From Asanoa siamensis (GTDB lineage Bacteria; Actinomycetota; Actinomycetes; Mycobacteriales; Micromonosporaceae): a DNA stretch of 36,393 bases. The notes beneath the pieces were generated by a model. It did not search any database. It was not told the origin of the DNA and was given only the letters and a program-made list of their open reading frames with translations. A program made the position numbers and the translations under genes. How positions within the stretch are numbered: the stretch's first letter is position 1; each line of letters starts with the position of its first letter. Shown here piece after piece: positions 6,845 to 15,503 of this stretch. The stretch is from NCBI RefSeq assembly GCF_016862555.1, contig NZ_BONE01000078.1, positions 1 to 36,393 on the forward strand. The letters run 5' to 3'.

Positions 6845-8102
6845 GTCGACGCCGAAGGGCCAGCAGGTGGCGGGTCCCGTACCAGAGCGCGCCCGCCACC
6901 AGGATCGCCGCGCCCGCGAGCAGGCCGCGGGTCGGGACCGTCGCCGCGAGCAGGAGGCAGCCCGCCAGGCCCAGTGCCGCCAGCACCCGCACCGGGAGAT
7001 GGCGGCCCCGCGGAGTGCGCAGCGTCAGCGCCGACGCGTTCGCGATCGCGTAGTAGACCAGCACCAGGCAGCTCGACGCCGCGATCGCCGTGGTCAGGCC
7101 GCCGACCAGGACGAGGACGAGCACCGCCGCCGCGACCACCAGTTCGGCCACGTGGGGCACCTGCGTCGACGGGTGCACCGCCGCCAGCGGGGCCGGGAGG
7201 TCGCGGCGGCGGCCCATCGCCAGGGCCGTGCGGCCGACGCCCGCGAGCAGCGCCACCAGCACGCCGAGCACCGCCACCACCGCGCCCGCGCGGACCGCGG
7301 TGGCCAGGCCCGACGGGCCCGCCACCGACGCCACCAGAGCCAGCGGCGCGGTCGCCGCCGCCAGCCGGGCCGGGCCGAGGACGGCCAGCGTCACCACCGC
7401 CAGCACCGCGTAGACCGCCAGCACGATGCCGAGTGCCAGCGGGATCGCCCGGGGGATCGTCCGCGCGGGGTCGCGGACCTCCTCACCCAGCGTGGCGATC
7501 CGGGCATAGCCGGCGAAGGCGAAGAACAGCAACCCGGCGGCCGTGAGCACACCCCGGGCGGACGGCGCCGCGCCCAGCGACAGCGTCGGCATGCTCGCCA
7601 CGCCGGCCACCACGACCGCCGCCAGCACCAGCAGCGTCACCGTGACCAGCACCGCGGTGACACGGGCGGTCTTGGCGATCCCGCGCAGGTTGACCGCGGT
7701 CACCGCGACCACGGCGAGCACCGCGACGACCCGGGGATGGGACGGCCACGCGTACGCGCCGATCGCCAGGGCCATCGCCGCGCAGCTCGCCGTCTTGCCG
7801 CAGACGAACGCCCACCCCGCCAGGAAGCCCGGGAACGCGCCCAGCCGCTCCCGCCCGTAGACGTAGGCCCCGCCGGACTCCGGATAGCGGGCCGCGAGGC
7901 GTGCAGAGCTCGTCGCGTTGCAGAACGCTACGAAGCCCGCGACTCCGAGCGCCACCAGCAGGCCGACACCGCCCGCCGCCCGCGCCGCCGGCGCGAAGAC
8001 CACGAAGACCCCCGCGCCCAGCATCGAGCCGAGCCCGACGACGACGGCGTCACGCAGGCCCAGGCGACGCGCTAGGGCGACTGGCGGGTCGGAAGCTGCC
8101 AC
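6834..8102 (-). CDS. APC superfamily amino acid permease
   Basis: A 422-residue polytopic membrane protein with about twelve hydrophobic segments. The N-terminal segment has the APC helix-1 motif GLGSMLGAGVFVVFAP, followed by the ATSSARLAARYPESGGAYVY motif of helices 2-3 and GEEVRDPARTIPRAI, typical of basic/neutral amino acid transporters of the LAT/CAT type. The GTG at 8102 lies 31 bp inside the end of the PAP2 gene in another frame, so they are probably cotranscribed. Substrate is not predictable. There is no evident link to the amino-sugar operon other than convergent position. Confidence 0.88.
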   Translation of the reverse strand: MAASDPPVALARRLGLRDAVVVGLGSMLGAGVFVVFAPAARAAGGVGLLVALGVAGFVAFCNATSSARLAARYPESGGAYVYGRERLGAFPGFLAGWAFVCGKTASCAAMALAIGAYAWPSHPRVVAVLAVVAVTAVNLRGIAKTARVTAVLVTVTLLVLAAVVVAGVASMPTLSLGAAPSARGVLTAAGLLFFAFAGYARIATLGEEVRDPARTIPRAIPLALGIVLAVYAVLAVVTLAVLGPARLAAATAPLALVASVAGPSGLATAVRAGAVVAVLGVLVALLAGVGRTALAMGRRRDLPAPLAAVHPSTQVPHVAELVVAAAVLVLVLVGGLTTAIAASSCLVLVYYAIANASALTLRTPRGRHLPVRVLAALGLAGCLLLAATVPTRGLLAGAAILVAGALWYGTRHLLALRRRRVS

Positions 8103-8767
8103 GGGACCCGGTCTATCAGGCGGGCGATGAACACGCCGAGAAGCAGACCGGCGATGGAGTCGGTCAACCAGTGGAAGTTCAGGTAAATGGTGGTCACGAA
8201 GACGATGGCCGGCGGGGCGATGCGCAACCACAGCCGGGCCGTCCGGTTGAGCCACGGTGCCAGGAGCAGGGCGATCACGCCGTACCAGACGACGGTGTTG
8301 ACCAGATGCCCCGACGGGTAGCCGGTGTCGTAGGTGCCCGCCGGCAGGGCGCTGTTGAACAGGTCGACCGCGTTCGGGCCGGTGTAGCCCGGTGCGGCCC
8401 GCTCCGTCCAGATCTTCAGCGGCATGATCACGATGCCGGTGAGCAGGAACGCCGCCACGACCGGCAGGATCGGCCAGCCGTTGCGCCGCCGCACCGCCAG
8501 GAACACCGCGATGACCAGGCTGATCAGGGTGAGCGGGCCGCCGTTGCCGAGGTAGTTGAAGACCCGGGCGAGCCAGTAGGTGGCGTCCGTCTGATGGGAC
8601 AGGCACCAGTCCCGCACGGTGTTGTCGACGCCGAGCAGGCCGCCGGCCGCGAGAACGCCCGTGAGCAGCGCGAACAGGCCGATCAGCAGGCCGTCGAACC
8701 ACCAGCCGGCGGGCCGCACCGGCCGCAGCCGGAGCGCGGCCGCCCGTTCGGTGATCGCGTTGCGCAC
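8072..8767 (-). CDS. PAP2 superfamily phosphatase (lipid or undecaprenyl-pyrophosphate phosphatase type)
   Basis: About 231 residues with six hydrophobic segments. The acid-phosphatase motifs are present in order: KIWTERAAPGY (a variant of KXXXXXXRP in which RA replaces RP), YPSGHLVNTVVWY (PSGH) and LNFHWLTDSIAGLLLG (third motif with catalytic H and D). Such enzymes dephosphorylate membrane lipid phosphates at the outer face. I favour the GTG at 8767; an in-frame TTG at 8791 would add eight residues. The gene overlaps the following APC permease gene by 31 bp. Confidence 0.82.
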   Translation of the reverse strand: MRNAITERAAALRLRPVRPAGWWFDGLLIGLFALLTGVLAAGGLLGVDNTVRDWCLSHQTDATYWLARVFNYLGNGGPLTLISLVIAVFLAVRRRNGWPILPVVAAFLLTGIVIMPLKIWTERAAPGYTGPNAVDLFNSALPAGTYDTGYPSGHLVNTVVWYGVIALLLAPWLNRTARLWLRIAPPAIVFVTTIYLNFHWLTDSIAGLLLGVFIARLIDRVPWQLPTRQSP

Positions 8768-8820
8768 GTGACCACGGTAACGGCGCGACAAAGACGCGCT
8801 CCGGCCCGCCTACCGGACAT

Positions 8821-10179
8821 TCACAGGAGCTTCTTGATCCGGTTGTAGACGAGATCGATCCGGACGCCGCTGTTCGGGCAGCCGCCGAAGTGGTGCAGGG
8901 CGATGACCCGGTCGGTCTTGCGGGAGATCACCGGCGAGCCCGACGAGCCACCCGCGGTGTCGCAGTAGTAGGAGACGTCGGTGTCCTGGCCGTAGCCGTC
9001 GTACAGCGGGTCGTCGACGGCGCAGATCCCGCCGTCGTCGCTGTCGCTGCCCATCGCGATCTGGCCCGGGTCGCCGCCCGGGTGCTGCGGGATGTAGACC
9101 TCGGTGCCGCTCTTCGGCCGGCTGGTCTCGATCGACAGGTAGCCGAACTTCTGCACCTGCGCGAAGTTCTCGACGGTGAACAGCGTGTAGTCGAGCTCCC
9201 GGTTGGTGCTGAGCACCTTGTCGCCCCACACCTTGGTCGGCTTGAACACGGCGTGCCCGCCGCACTTGTTGCACTGGTAGTCGAACCACACCTCGGTGTC
9301 GTACGCGTCACCCGAGGTCACCATGCAGTGGTTGTTGGTGAGCATCCGGTTGGTCGTGCCCAGTCGCCAGCCGGTGCACAGCTCGGTGCCGTTGATCAGA
9401 AGCCGGGCAACAGCCTTGGACTTCTTGTACGCGGCCGGGTCGGCCGACTTGTAGCAGACCGCGTCGCGGGCCTCGTTGCTGCCGCAGACGCTCTCCTCGC
9501 GCCCGGTCTGACCCGCCGACGTCGCCTCCCGCGCGCTCGAGTCCGCCGCCTCCTGCTCGGCGGAGGAGAAGCCGCGGGCCACCTTGTCGACCCGCACCCC
9601 GAGGCCGGCCACCTCCCGGACGCCGAGCGGGTCGGGCAGGGCCCGGTGCAACTCGACGACCGCGGTGTCGCCGGTGACCGACATCGCCCACCGGCCCGCG
9701 CCGGACTCCTCGGCCCGGCTGCCGAGCAGCCCGCCGACCACGTCCAGCGGGTCGCTCTCGATCCGGTGGACCTCGGTGCCCGCCGGGTCGGCGACCGTGA
9801 CGTAGTCACCCGGAAGCATCGTGAGCTGGTCGAAGTGCACCTTCACGTAGTCGGCGCCCGGGTAGCTGAACTCCTGCCGGTCACTCTCGGCGTGGTAGCC
9901 GACCAGGCTGTCGACCGACTCCAGCGCGCCGACCCGCTGCCGACCGACGGAGTCGATCACGCCGCTGATCTGCTTGGGGAGGTCGGCGACCGGCCCGGGG
10001 GCCGCCTCCTTGGCCTGCGGTGCCCGCGGTGCCGCGGCGGCCGCCGCGGGGGCCTTGCCCAGTTGAGCCGTGCCAGCCGGTGACTGCGCCGACCCGTCGC
10101 CGGTCATCGCGTACGCCGTCGCGCCGGCCAGAACCACTGCCGTGCACGCGCCGGCGACCAGCGCCAGAGTCCGCCGCAT
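8821..10179 (-). CDS. Secreted trypsin-like serine protease
   Basis: A 452-residue exported protease. It starts with a signal peptide (MRRTLALVAGACTAVVLAGA, cleavage near residue 24) and an Ala/Pro-rich stretch. A poorly conserved region of about 170 residues follows, probably a prodomain or cell-surface binding part. The chymotrypsin-fold domain lies at about 230-452 with H284 (TNNHC), D330 (NRELDYTLF) and S415 (GGSSGSP). Several cysteines (231, 242, 268, 285, 303, 306, 386, 406, 434) suggest disulfides; the layout resembles lysyl-endopeptidase-like proteases. ATG at 10179 is preceded by GGGAGATCTGGG. It stands alone in its direction. Confidence 0.85.
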   Translation of the reverse strand: MRRTLALVAGACTAVVLAGATAYAMTGDGSAQSPAGTAQLGKAPAAAAAAPRAPQAKEAAPGPVADLPKQISGVIDSVGRQRVGALESVDSLVGYHAESDRQEFSYPGADYVKVHFDQLTMLPGDYVTVADPAGTEVHRIESDPLDVVGGLLGSRAEESGAGRWAMSVTGDTAVVELHRALPDPLGVREVAGLGVRVDKVARGFSSAEQEAADSSAREATSAGQTGREESVCGSNEARDAVCYKSADPAAYKKSKAVARLLINGTELCTGWRLGTTNRMLTNNHCMVTSGDAYDTEVWFDYQCNKCGGHAVFKPTKVWGDKVLSTNRELDYTLFTVENFAQVQKFGYLSIETSRPKSGTEVYIPQHPGGDPGQIAMGSDSDDGGICAVDDPLYDGYGQDTDVSYYCDTAGGSSGSPVISRKTDRVIALHHFGGCPNSGVRIDLVYNRIKKLL

Positions 10180-10318
10180 CCCAGATCTCCCTCGGCTCTC
10201 CTAGGTGGACCGTCATAACCGGAGGAAAACCCCGGAGCAGACAATCGGATCATCTCGCCACTGTGTAACGAGCCACGGTCGCCTGCGTAGCGGCGCTGTC
10301 AACGGGCAGACTTAGCCC

Positions 10319-11533
10319 GTGCGCATCACCTCGGCCCTCATCGACCCGGCGTTGCTCGACCTGCCGTGGTCGACTCCGCTCGAGGAGTGGCCGGCCGACC
10401 ACCTCGTCGCCCTCCCGCAGGGCATCTCCCGGCACGTCGTGCGGTTCGTCCGGCTGGCCGGCACCGTCTACGCGGTGAAGGAGACCGGCGAGCGGATCGC
10501 CGAGCGGGAGTACGACCTGCTCCGCCAGCTCGAACGGATCGACTTCCCGGCCGTCGAGGCGGTCGCGATCGTGGCCGACCGCACCGACGCCAACGGCGAG
10601 CCCCTCGACCCGGTCCTGGTCACCCGGCACCTGCAGTTCTCGCTGCCGTACCGGGCCGTGTTCTCGCACACACTGCGGCCCGAGACCATGAACCGGCTGC
10701 TCGACGCGCTCGCGGCCCTGCTCGTCCGGATGCACCTGACCGGCTTCTTCTGGGGCGACTGCTCGCTGTCCAACACGCTGTTCCGGCGCGACGCCGGCGC
10801 GTTCGCGGCCTACCTGGTCGACGCCGAGACCGGCGCCCTGCGCCCGAGCCTGTCCAAGGGGCAGCGCGGCGAGGACGTCGAGATCGCCCGGCTCAACATC
10901 TTCGGCGAGGCGCTCGACCTGCAGGCCGCCGAGCTGCTCGACGAGGCCATCGACCCGGAGTGGGTGGCCGACGAGGTCATCGCCCGGTACGAGCGGCTCT
11001 GGCACGAGGTGACCTTCGAGCAGGAGGTCGCCCGCGACTCCCGGCACGAGATCGAGAAGCGGATCCGCAAGCTCAACGAGCTCGGGTTCGACATCGCCGA
11101 GGTGTCGATGTCGGTGGGTGAGGAGGGCCGGGCGTACGTGCGGCCCAAGGTGGTCGACGCCGGCCACCACACCCGGCGGCTGCTCCGGCTGACCGGGCTG
11201 GACGCCGAGGAGAACCAGGCCCGGGCGCTGCTCAACGACCTCGACGCCTACCGCGCCGACAGCGACCTGCCCGACGAGCAGCAGGCGGCGCACCGCTGGC
11301 TGGTCGAGGTGTTCGAGCCGGTCGTCCGGGCGGTGCCGGCGGACCAGCGGCGCAAGCTGGAGCCGGCCGAGCTGTTCACCCAGGTGTTGGAGCACCGCTG
11401 GTTCCGCTCCGAGGAGGCCGGCCGGGACGTGGGCCTGGCCGCCGCGGTGCAGTCCTACCTCAAGGACGTGCTGGTGCACCGGCCCGACGAGCAGGCGGTC
11501 CTGGGCGTCGACGTGCCCACGCTGTCAGTCTGA
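10319..11533 (+). CDS. DUF4032 domain protein with kinase-like lobe
   Basis: A 404-residue cytoplasmic protein. The first half looks like a degenerate protein/aminoglycoside-kinase fold: a lysine in TVYAVKETGERIAEREYDLL, a catalytic-loop-like LTGFFWGDCSLSNTLF (compare HxDxxxxN, with the histidine replaced by tryptophan) and YLVDAETGAL as the DFG-like element. The second half is the actinobacterial DUF4032 region. Function is not established to my knowledge; phosphotransfer is an inference and the missing histidine may mean weak or no activity. GTG at 10319 has no clear ribosome-binding site and may be leaderless. The stop is fused with that of the convergent channel-like gene. Confidence 0.8.
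   Translation: MRITSALIDPALLDLPWSTPLEEWPADHLVALPQGISRHVVRFVRLAGTVYAVKETGERIAEREYDLLRQLERIDFPAVEAVAIVADRTDANGEPLDPVLVTRHLQFSLPYRAVFSHTLRPETMNRLLDALAALLVRMHLTGFFWGDCSLSNTLFRRDAGAFAAYLVDAETGALRPSLSKGQRGEDVEIARLNIFGEALDLQAAELLDEAIDPEWVADEVIARYERLWHEVTFEQEVARDSRHEIEKRIRKLNELGFDIAEVSMSVGEEGRAYVRPKVVDAGHHTRRLLRLTGLDAEENQARALLNDLDAYRADSDLPDEQQAAHRWLVEVFEPVVRAVPADQRRKLEPAELFTQVLEHRWFRSEEAGRDVGLAAAVQSYLKDVLVHRPDEQAVLGVDVPTLSV
11525..11533. other. Nine-base palindrome carrying both convergent stops
   Basis: TCAGTCTGA holds the stop of the leftward channel-like gene (TCA, read as TGA) and of the DUF4032 gene (TGA). The genes overlap tail to tail by 9 bp. The same TCA-TGA arrangement occurs at 6834-6841. 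Confidence 0.85.
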
Positions 11534-13336
11534 CCCGGCCACGCTGCCGTCGCCGATCGTCGGGTCGTCGGCCGGGCCGGGCTGCACCGGCACGGTGGGC
11601 GGCGGCGCGGCCTGCTTGATCAGCCGGCTCAGACCGGCGCGCCGGGACACCACGGTGAGCTCGTCGCCCGGACCGAGCACGGTCTGCGCGGGCGGCGACC
11701 AGCTCGGCCGCTGGCCGGCCTTGAGCAGGGCGATCACGCGTACGCCGTGGGGCTGGTCGGCGACGCCCACCGGCTGTCCGTCCAGGGCGGAGCCCTTGGC
11801 GACGACCACGACCGTGACCAGCATCGCGTGCCGGCCCACCGGGACGGTGGCGACCACCTGCCGCTTGCGCAGCACGGCCGCGAACGCCGGCGCGGCCAGG
11901 TACGACACGCTGTGGGACCGGAAGATGCCGAACGTCGCCTGGATCCGCTGCGCCAGGTCGCCGTCGAAGAGCCGCAGCACCACCCGCAGGTCGGGCTGGA
12001 GCGCGCGCCCGTTGAGCGCGGCCTGCAGGTTGGTCACGTCGTCCGTCGAGACGACCACCAGCGCGCGGCAGGCGCCGACCGACGCCTCGACCAGGGTCTC
12101 CTCCAGCGCCGCGTCGCCGACGATGAGCGGGATGCCGAGCTGCTTGGCGATCACGGCGCCGCGCGCGTCCGGCGCCTTGTCGATGGCGACCACCTCGACG
12201 CCGAGGTTGTGCAGCTGGCGGATCACCCGGGTGCCGACGTTGCCGAGCCCGACCACCACGACGTGCCCCTCGCGCGGCACCGCGAGCCGTCCGGCGTTGA
12301 GCGCCAGCCGCGCCTTGACCATCGCGTCGACCACCGCGGCGGTGATCAGCGGCACCAGCGCCAGCCCGGCCACCGTCAGCACGATCTGCATGAGCTGCAC
12401 GGTCAGGCCCTTGTCGAGCTCGACCTCGGCGCCGTTGAGCGCGGTGAGCAACGTCGTGTAGACGGCCTGCCACGGGTCGAGGTGCGCGGCACCGTCGACG
12501 CGGTAGAGCAGGAAACCGAAGAGCACGGCCACGAGGATCACGGCTGCCGTCGCGATGCCGATCTTCCGGCTGAGGAACGACTGGAGCGCGGTACGGATGC
12601 CGTACAGCGGGCGCCGCGCCTTGCGGGCCCGGGCGATCCGGCCGGCGGCGACCTCGGTGGCCGGCCGGACGCCGGTGGCCTCGGCGAGCACGAGGTCGGC
12701 CCGCTCGGGTGCGGGCAGCATCACGGGATGCCCCGGGTCGGACGTGTCGGCGAGACCGCAGATCACCCGCTCCGGCAGCACGTCGGCCCGCGGGGCGACC
12801 ACCAGCGTGCGGCCGTAGTGGTGGAAGTTGGTCGGCGCCACCTCACCCAGCGCCGCGGCGACGAACGTGGGCGCGGCCATCGCCGCGTCGGAGAGCACCT
12901 CGCAGTCGCCGAGCAGCCGCTTCACGCCGTACCCGAGACCGGTGTTGAACATCCGCATGACGACGCGGACCCGAGCGTTGATCTCGTGCGCGGTGAGGGC
13001 GGCGTGGATGTTGCCGACGTCGTCCTGCTGCATGAGCGCGAGGCCGGCGGCGGTCTCCAGACCGGCGGTGCGCAACGCGGCCTCGTCGATCCGGTCGGCG
13101 TGGATCACCCGGATGCCGCGGATCCTGGTGATGTCCGGCGCGGTGCGGTGCCGTTGCGGCGGGACGACCACCGTCACCCGCACCGTCCCGGGCCCGAGCG
13201 CGTTGACCAGGTGGTACGCGAGCGCGTCGTTGCCGCACACGATGTAGTGCGGCCGGCTGTCGCCGTTGCTGCGCAAGCCGTCGCGCAGCCGGGTCTCGAC
13301 GGCGCGGCGGGCCCGATTGCGCCAGGGAACGACCAT
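11525..13336 (-). CDS. Two-RCK NAD-binding channel-like protein (TrkA-N / ion-channel family)
   Basis: A 603-residue protein in the order TrkA-N-like domain (about 29-150, HYIVCGNDALAYHLVNAL), linker, first membrane segment (about 262-282, IATAAVILVAVLFGFLLY), pore-loop region, second membrane segment (about 315-340), second TrkA-N domain (about 355-480, VVVVGLGNVGTRVIRQL, a good GxGxxG fold) and a TrkA-C-like region (about 520-575). The pore region reads YTTLLTALNGAEVELDKG and lacks the TVGYG filter of K+ channels. The order and missing filter recall CASTOR/POLLUX-type channels more than KtrA/TrkA or classical channels; ion unknown. ATG at 13336 has no clear ribosome-binding site; an upstream start at 13414 is possible. 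Confidence 0.8.
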   Translation of the reverse strand: MVVPWRNRARRAVETRLRDGLRSNGDSRPHYIVCGNDALAYHLVNALGPGTVRVTVVVPPQRHRTAPDITRIRGIRVIHADRIDEAALRTAGLETAAGLALMQQDDVGNIHAALTAHEINARVRVVMRMFNTGLGYGVKRLLGDCEVLSDAAMAAPTFVAAALGEVAPTNFHHYGRTLVVAPRADVLPERVICGLADTSDPGHPVMLPAPERADLVLAEATGVRPATEVAAGRIARARKARRPLYGIRTALQSFLSRKIGIATAAVILVAVLFGFLLYRVDGAAHLDPWQAVYTTLLTALNGAEVELDKGLTVQLMQIVLTVAGLALVPLITAAVVDAMVKARLALNAGRLAVPREGHVVVVGLGNVGTRVIRQLHNLGVEVVAIDKAPDARGAVIAKQLGIPLIVGDAALEETLVEASVGACRALVVVSTDDVTNLQAALNGRALQPDLRVVLRLFDGDLAQRIQATFGIFRSHSVSYLAAPAFAAVLRKRQVVATVPVGRHAMLVTVVVVAKGSALDGQPVGVADQPHGVRVIALLKAGQRPSWSPPAQTVLGPGDELTVVSRRAGLSRLIKQAAPPPTVPVQPGPADDPTIGDGSVAGSD

Positions 13337-13453
13337 GAACGGGATCGTAGGGTCTGGTCGGGCCGGGAGAGCAACGGAATCTTCACTTGCCTCGTTGGTC
13401 CATTTGGTGAGCAAGGCGGCAAATGTCGCTAATGCGAAACGGAATGGACTGAC
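13337..13453. promoter_or_regulatory. Divergent promoter region
   Basis: A 117-bp gap between the divergent channel-like and secreted-protein genes that must hold both promoters. It is AT-richer than the flanks and contains an inverted repeat CATTTG-CAAATG with 13 bp between the arms (about 13401-13425). No convincing -35/-10 pair could be picked. Confidence 0.4.
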
Positions 13454-14695
13454 ATGACCAAGTGGATCTATCGCGCGGTGGGTACGGTCGGCGTCGCCGC
13501 CGGTGGGGCCCTGCTCCTGGCAGGTGGTCCCGCGCAGGCCGACGGCATCGACGCGCCGGTGAACGACCTACGCGGTTCGCTGGACGGCTTCTTCACCCCC
13601 ATGGGCGACGTCGCCCCCGTGCCCGCCGGTGAGCTGGCGCCCGGCCAGCACCTCGGCTTCCTCGGCGCGGTACCGAACGACCCGGCGGCCGGCGTCGACC
13701 CGGCGGCGCTCGAGGCCGGTCCGCCTACCCCGACGCTCAACACCGACAACCTCACCCTGCTGGGGGTCGGTGACAAGCAGATCACCATGAACACCCTCAC
13801 GGACGCGGTGAACTCGACCGGGCCGCTGGTCGACGACAAGGCCGGTGGCCAGCTGCTCAAGGGCAGCGCGCAGCCCGGCTCGGAGCTGCCCGTGATCGGT
13901 GGCAGCCCGCTCGGCGACAGCCCGCTGGGCGCGCTCGGCCTCGGCCCGACCGAGGCCGCCGACGACCCGCTGACCGGCGCGCTCGGCAACGGCACGACGC
14001 AGGTCGGCCGGACGCTCAGCGACGACAACCTCAACACGATCGGGAGCGACTCCCAGATGCGGACCCTGGGCAGCACGGTAGGCGCGGACCAGCTCAGCCT
14101 CGACCAGCTCGGCCGCGGGAGCGGCCTGGGCGGTGGCGGGCTCGGCGGCAATGGGCTCGGGGATCTCAATCGGGGCGGTGGGCTCGGCAGCGGGCCGCTC
14201 GGTGAGCTTGCCGACGACCCGCTCGGCGCCGTCGGCAAGCACGCGGCACCGGACCAGAGCGACTTCGACATCGCGGACCTGCGCGGTACGGACCTCGACG
14301 GGCTCGGCCAGTCGCTGGTGCCGCCGCTGATCGGCGAGGCGCTGGAGGCCGAGATGCCCCCCGGCTTCCTGGGCGGGTCGCTCGAGGCCGACGGCGACTC
14401 GATGATCGGGCTGCCGCTGGTCGGGCAGCTGCCACTGTCGGCGCTGAACACCACCGACCCGAACGGGGCGCTCGGGAACATCTCGTCGATCGACGCGCTC
14501 GGCGGGGGGCCCTCGTCGGGTGGCACCGCGCAGCCCGCGGCCTCCTCGTCGACGCCCACCCCGGCGCCGAAGCAGCAGCTGCCGGCGGTGTCGCCGACCG
14601 CCGACGACGGCGGCAACAACCAGCGCGGCCACCGGCAGTGGTCCCGGTCGAAGTCGGAGCGTCCCGTCGCGGGCGAGGACCTCGCGTACCGCTGA
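13454..14695 (+). CDS. Secreted low-complexity protein of unknown function
   Basis: A 413-residue protein with a clear signal peptide (TVGVAAGGALLLAGGPAQADG, cleavage after AQA near residue 29). The mature part is rich in Gly, Leu, Asp, Ser and Pro with repeated short motifs of the LGxxPLGxLG type, a Gly/Leu run near residues 215-255, and a Pro/Thr/Ser-rich C-terminal part ending in a basic tail. There is no sortase signal, catalytic motif or cysteine pair. It looks like an intrinsically disordered exported or cell-wall-associated protein. It is followed by a hairpin terminator at 14711-14742. Confidence 0.75.
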   Translation: MTKWIYRAVGTVGVAAGGALLLAGGPAQADGIDAPVNDLRGSLDGFFTPMGDVAPVPAGELAPGQHLGFLGAVPNDPAAGVDPAALEAGPPTPTLNTDNLTLLGVGDKQITMNTLTDAVNSTGPLVDDKAGGQLLKGSAQPGSELPVIGGSPLGDSPLGALGLGPTEAADDPLTGALGNGTTQVGRTLSDDNLNTIGSDSQMRTLGSTVGADQLSLDQLGRGSGLGGGGLGGNGLGDLNRGGGLGSGPLGELADDPLGAVGKHAAPDQSDFDIADLRGTDLDGLGQSLVPPLIGEALEAEMPPGFLGGSLEADGDSMIGLPLVGQLPLSALNTTDPNGALGNISSIDALGGGPSSGGTAQPAASSSTPTPAPKQQLPAVSPTADDGGNNQRGHRQWSRSKSERPVAGEDLAYR

Positions 14696-14710
14696 TCCGG
14701 CCTTTCGTGC

Positions 14711-14742
14711 GCGGCCCGTTCGGGACTCCCCGGGCGGGCCGC
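14711..14742 (+). terminator. Hairpin terminator after the secreted-protein gene
   Basis: GCGGCCCG (14711-14718) pairs perfectly with CGGGCCGC (14735-14742) around a 16-base loop that can pair further. No U-tract follows, as is common for actinobacterial terminators. Confidence 0.65.
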
Positions 14743-14747
14743 TGCGT

Positions 14748-14753
14748 CATAAT
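14748..14753 (+). promoter_or_regulatory. -10 element for a leaderless methyltransferase mRNA
   Basis: CATAAT lies so that a transcript would begin about at the ATG at 14760 (or the GTG at 14757). There is no ribosome-binding site, so leaderless translation is likely. Confidence 0.5.
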
Positions 14754-14759
14754 GCCGTG

Positions 14760-15503
14760 ATGATCGGCCGGAGCTGGGACGCCGACGCCTACCACCGCGT
14801 GTCGGTGGCGATGGACGAGATGGCGCGCGAGGTGCTCGACCGGCTGCCGCTGGACGGCACCGAGACCGTGCTGGACGCGGGTTGCGGCACCGGCCGGATC
14901 AGCGCCGCGTTGCTGGCGCGGTTGCCCCACGGCCGGCTGATCGCGGCCGACGCCGACCCGGCGATGGTGGCGATCGCCCGGCGGGCGCTGCCGGAGGTGC
15001 TGCTCGTCGACCTGCTCGACCTGGCACTGCCGGCGCCCGTCGACGCGGTCTTCTCCACCGCGACGTTCCACTGGGTGCTGGACCACGACCGGCTCTTCGA
15101 CCGGCTCGCCGCGGTGCTGCGCCCGGGCGGCCGGTTGGTCGCCCAGTGCGGCGGCGCGGGCAACATCGCGGCGCTGCGCGCGGCCGCCGACGAGGTCGCG
15201 GCCCGGCCGGAGTGGCGTTCGCATTTCGTCGACTTCGCGCCGCTGTTCTATTTCGCCGAGGTGGCGCCGACGCGGGAACGGCTGGCCCGGTCGGGTTTCG
15301 TCGACGTCGAGTGCTGGCTGCAGCCGTTCCCCGTCGCGTCCGACGAGATGCTGTCCTATCTGGAGACGGTGCCGCTCGGCCCGTGGGCGCAACGGGTGCC
15401 GCAGGGCGTGCGGCGGGCGGAGTTCGTGGCGTCGGTCTGGGCCCTGACGCCCGGCGACACGGTCGACTACGTCCGCCTCAACATCACGGCACGGCGCGGA
15501 TGA
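14760..15503 (+). CDS. Class I SAM-dependent methyltransferase
   Basis: A 247-residue methyltransferase with motif I VLDAGCGTGRISAALLARL (residues about 37-55), motif II LIAADADPAMVAIARRAL and the post-motif AVFSTATFHWVLDHDRLF, giving the Rossmann fold of the trans-aconitate/ubiquinone-type small-molecule methyltransferases. FHWV followed by VLRPGGRLVAQCGG is typical of trans-aconitate methyltransferase-like proteins. The acceptor is unknown. The start is ATG at 14760 or the adjacent GTG at 14757, both fitting a leaderless transcript. Its stop overlaps the DUF3626 start (ATGA), so the two are coupled. Confidence 0.85.
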   Translation: MIGRSWDADAYHRVSVAMDEMAREVLDRLPLDGTETVLDAGCGTGRISAALLARLPHGRLIAADADPAMVAIARRALPEVLLVDLLDLALPAPVDAVFSTATFHWVLDHDRLFDRLAAVLRPGGRLVAQCGGAGNIAALRAAADEVAARPEWRSHFVDFAPLFYFAEVAPTRERLARSGFVDVECWLQPFPVASDEMLSYLETVPLGPWAQRVPQGVRRAEFVASVWALTPGDTVDYVRLNITARRG

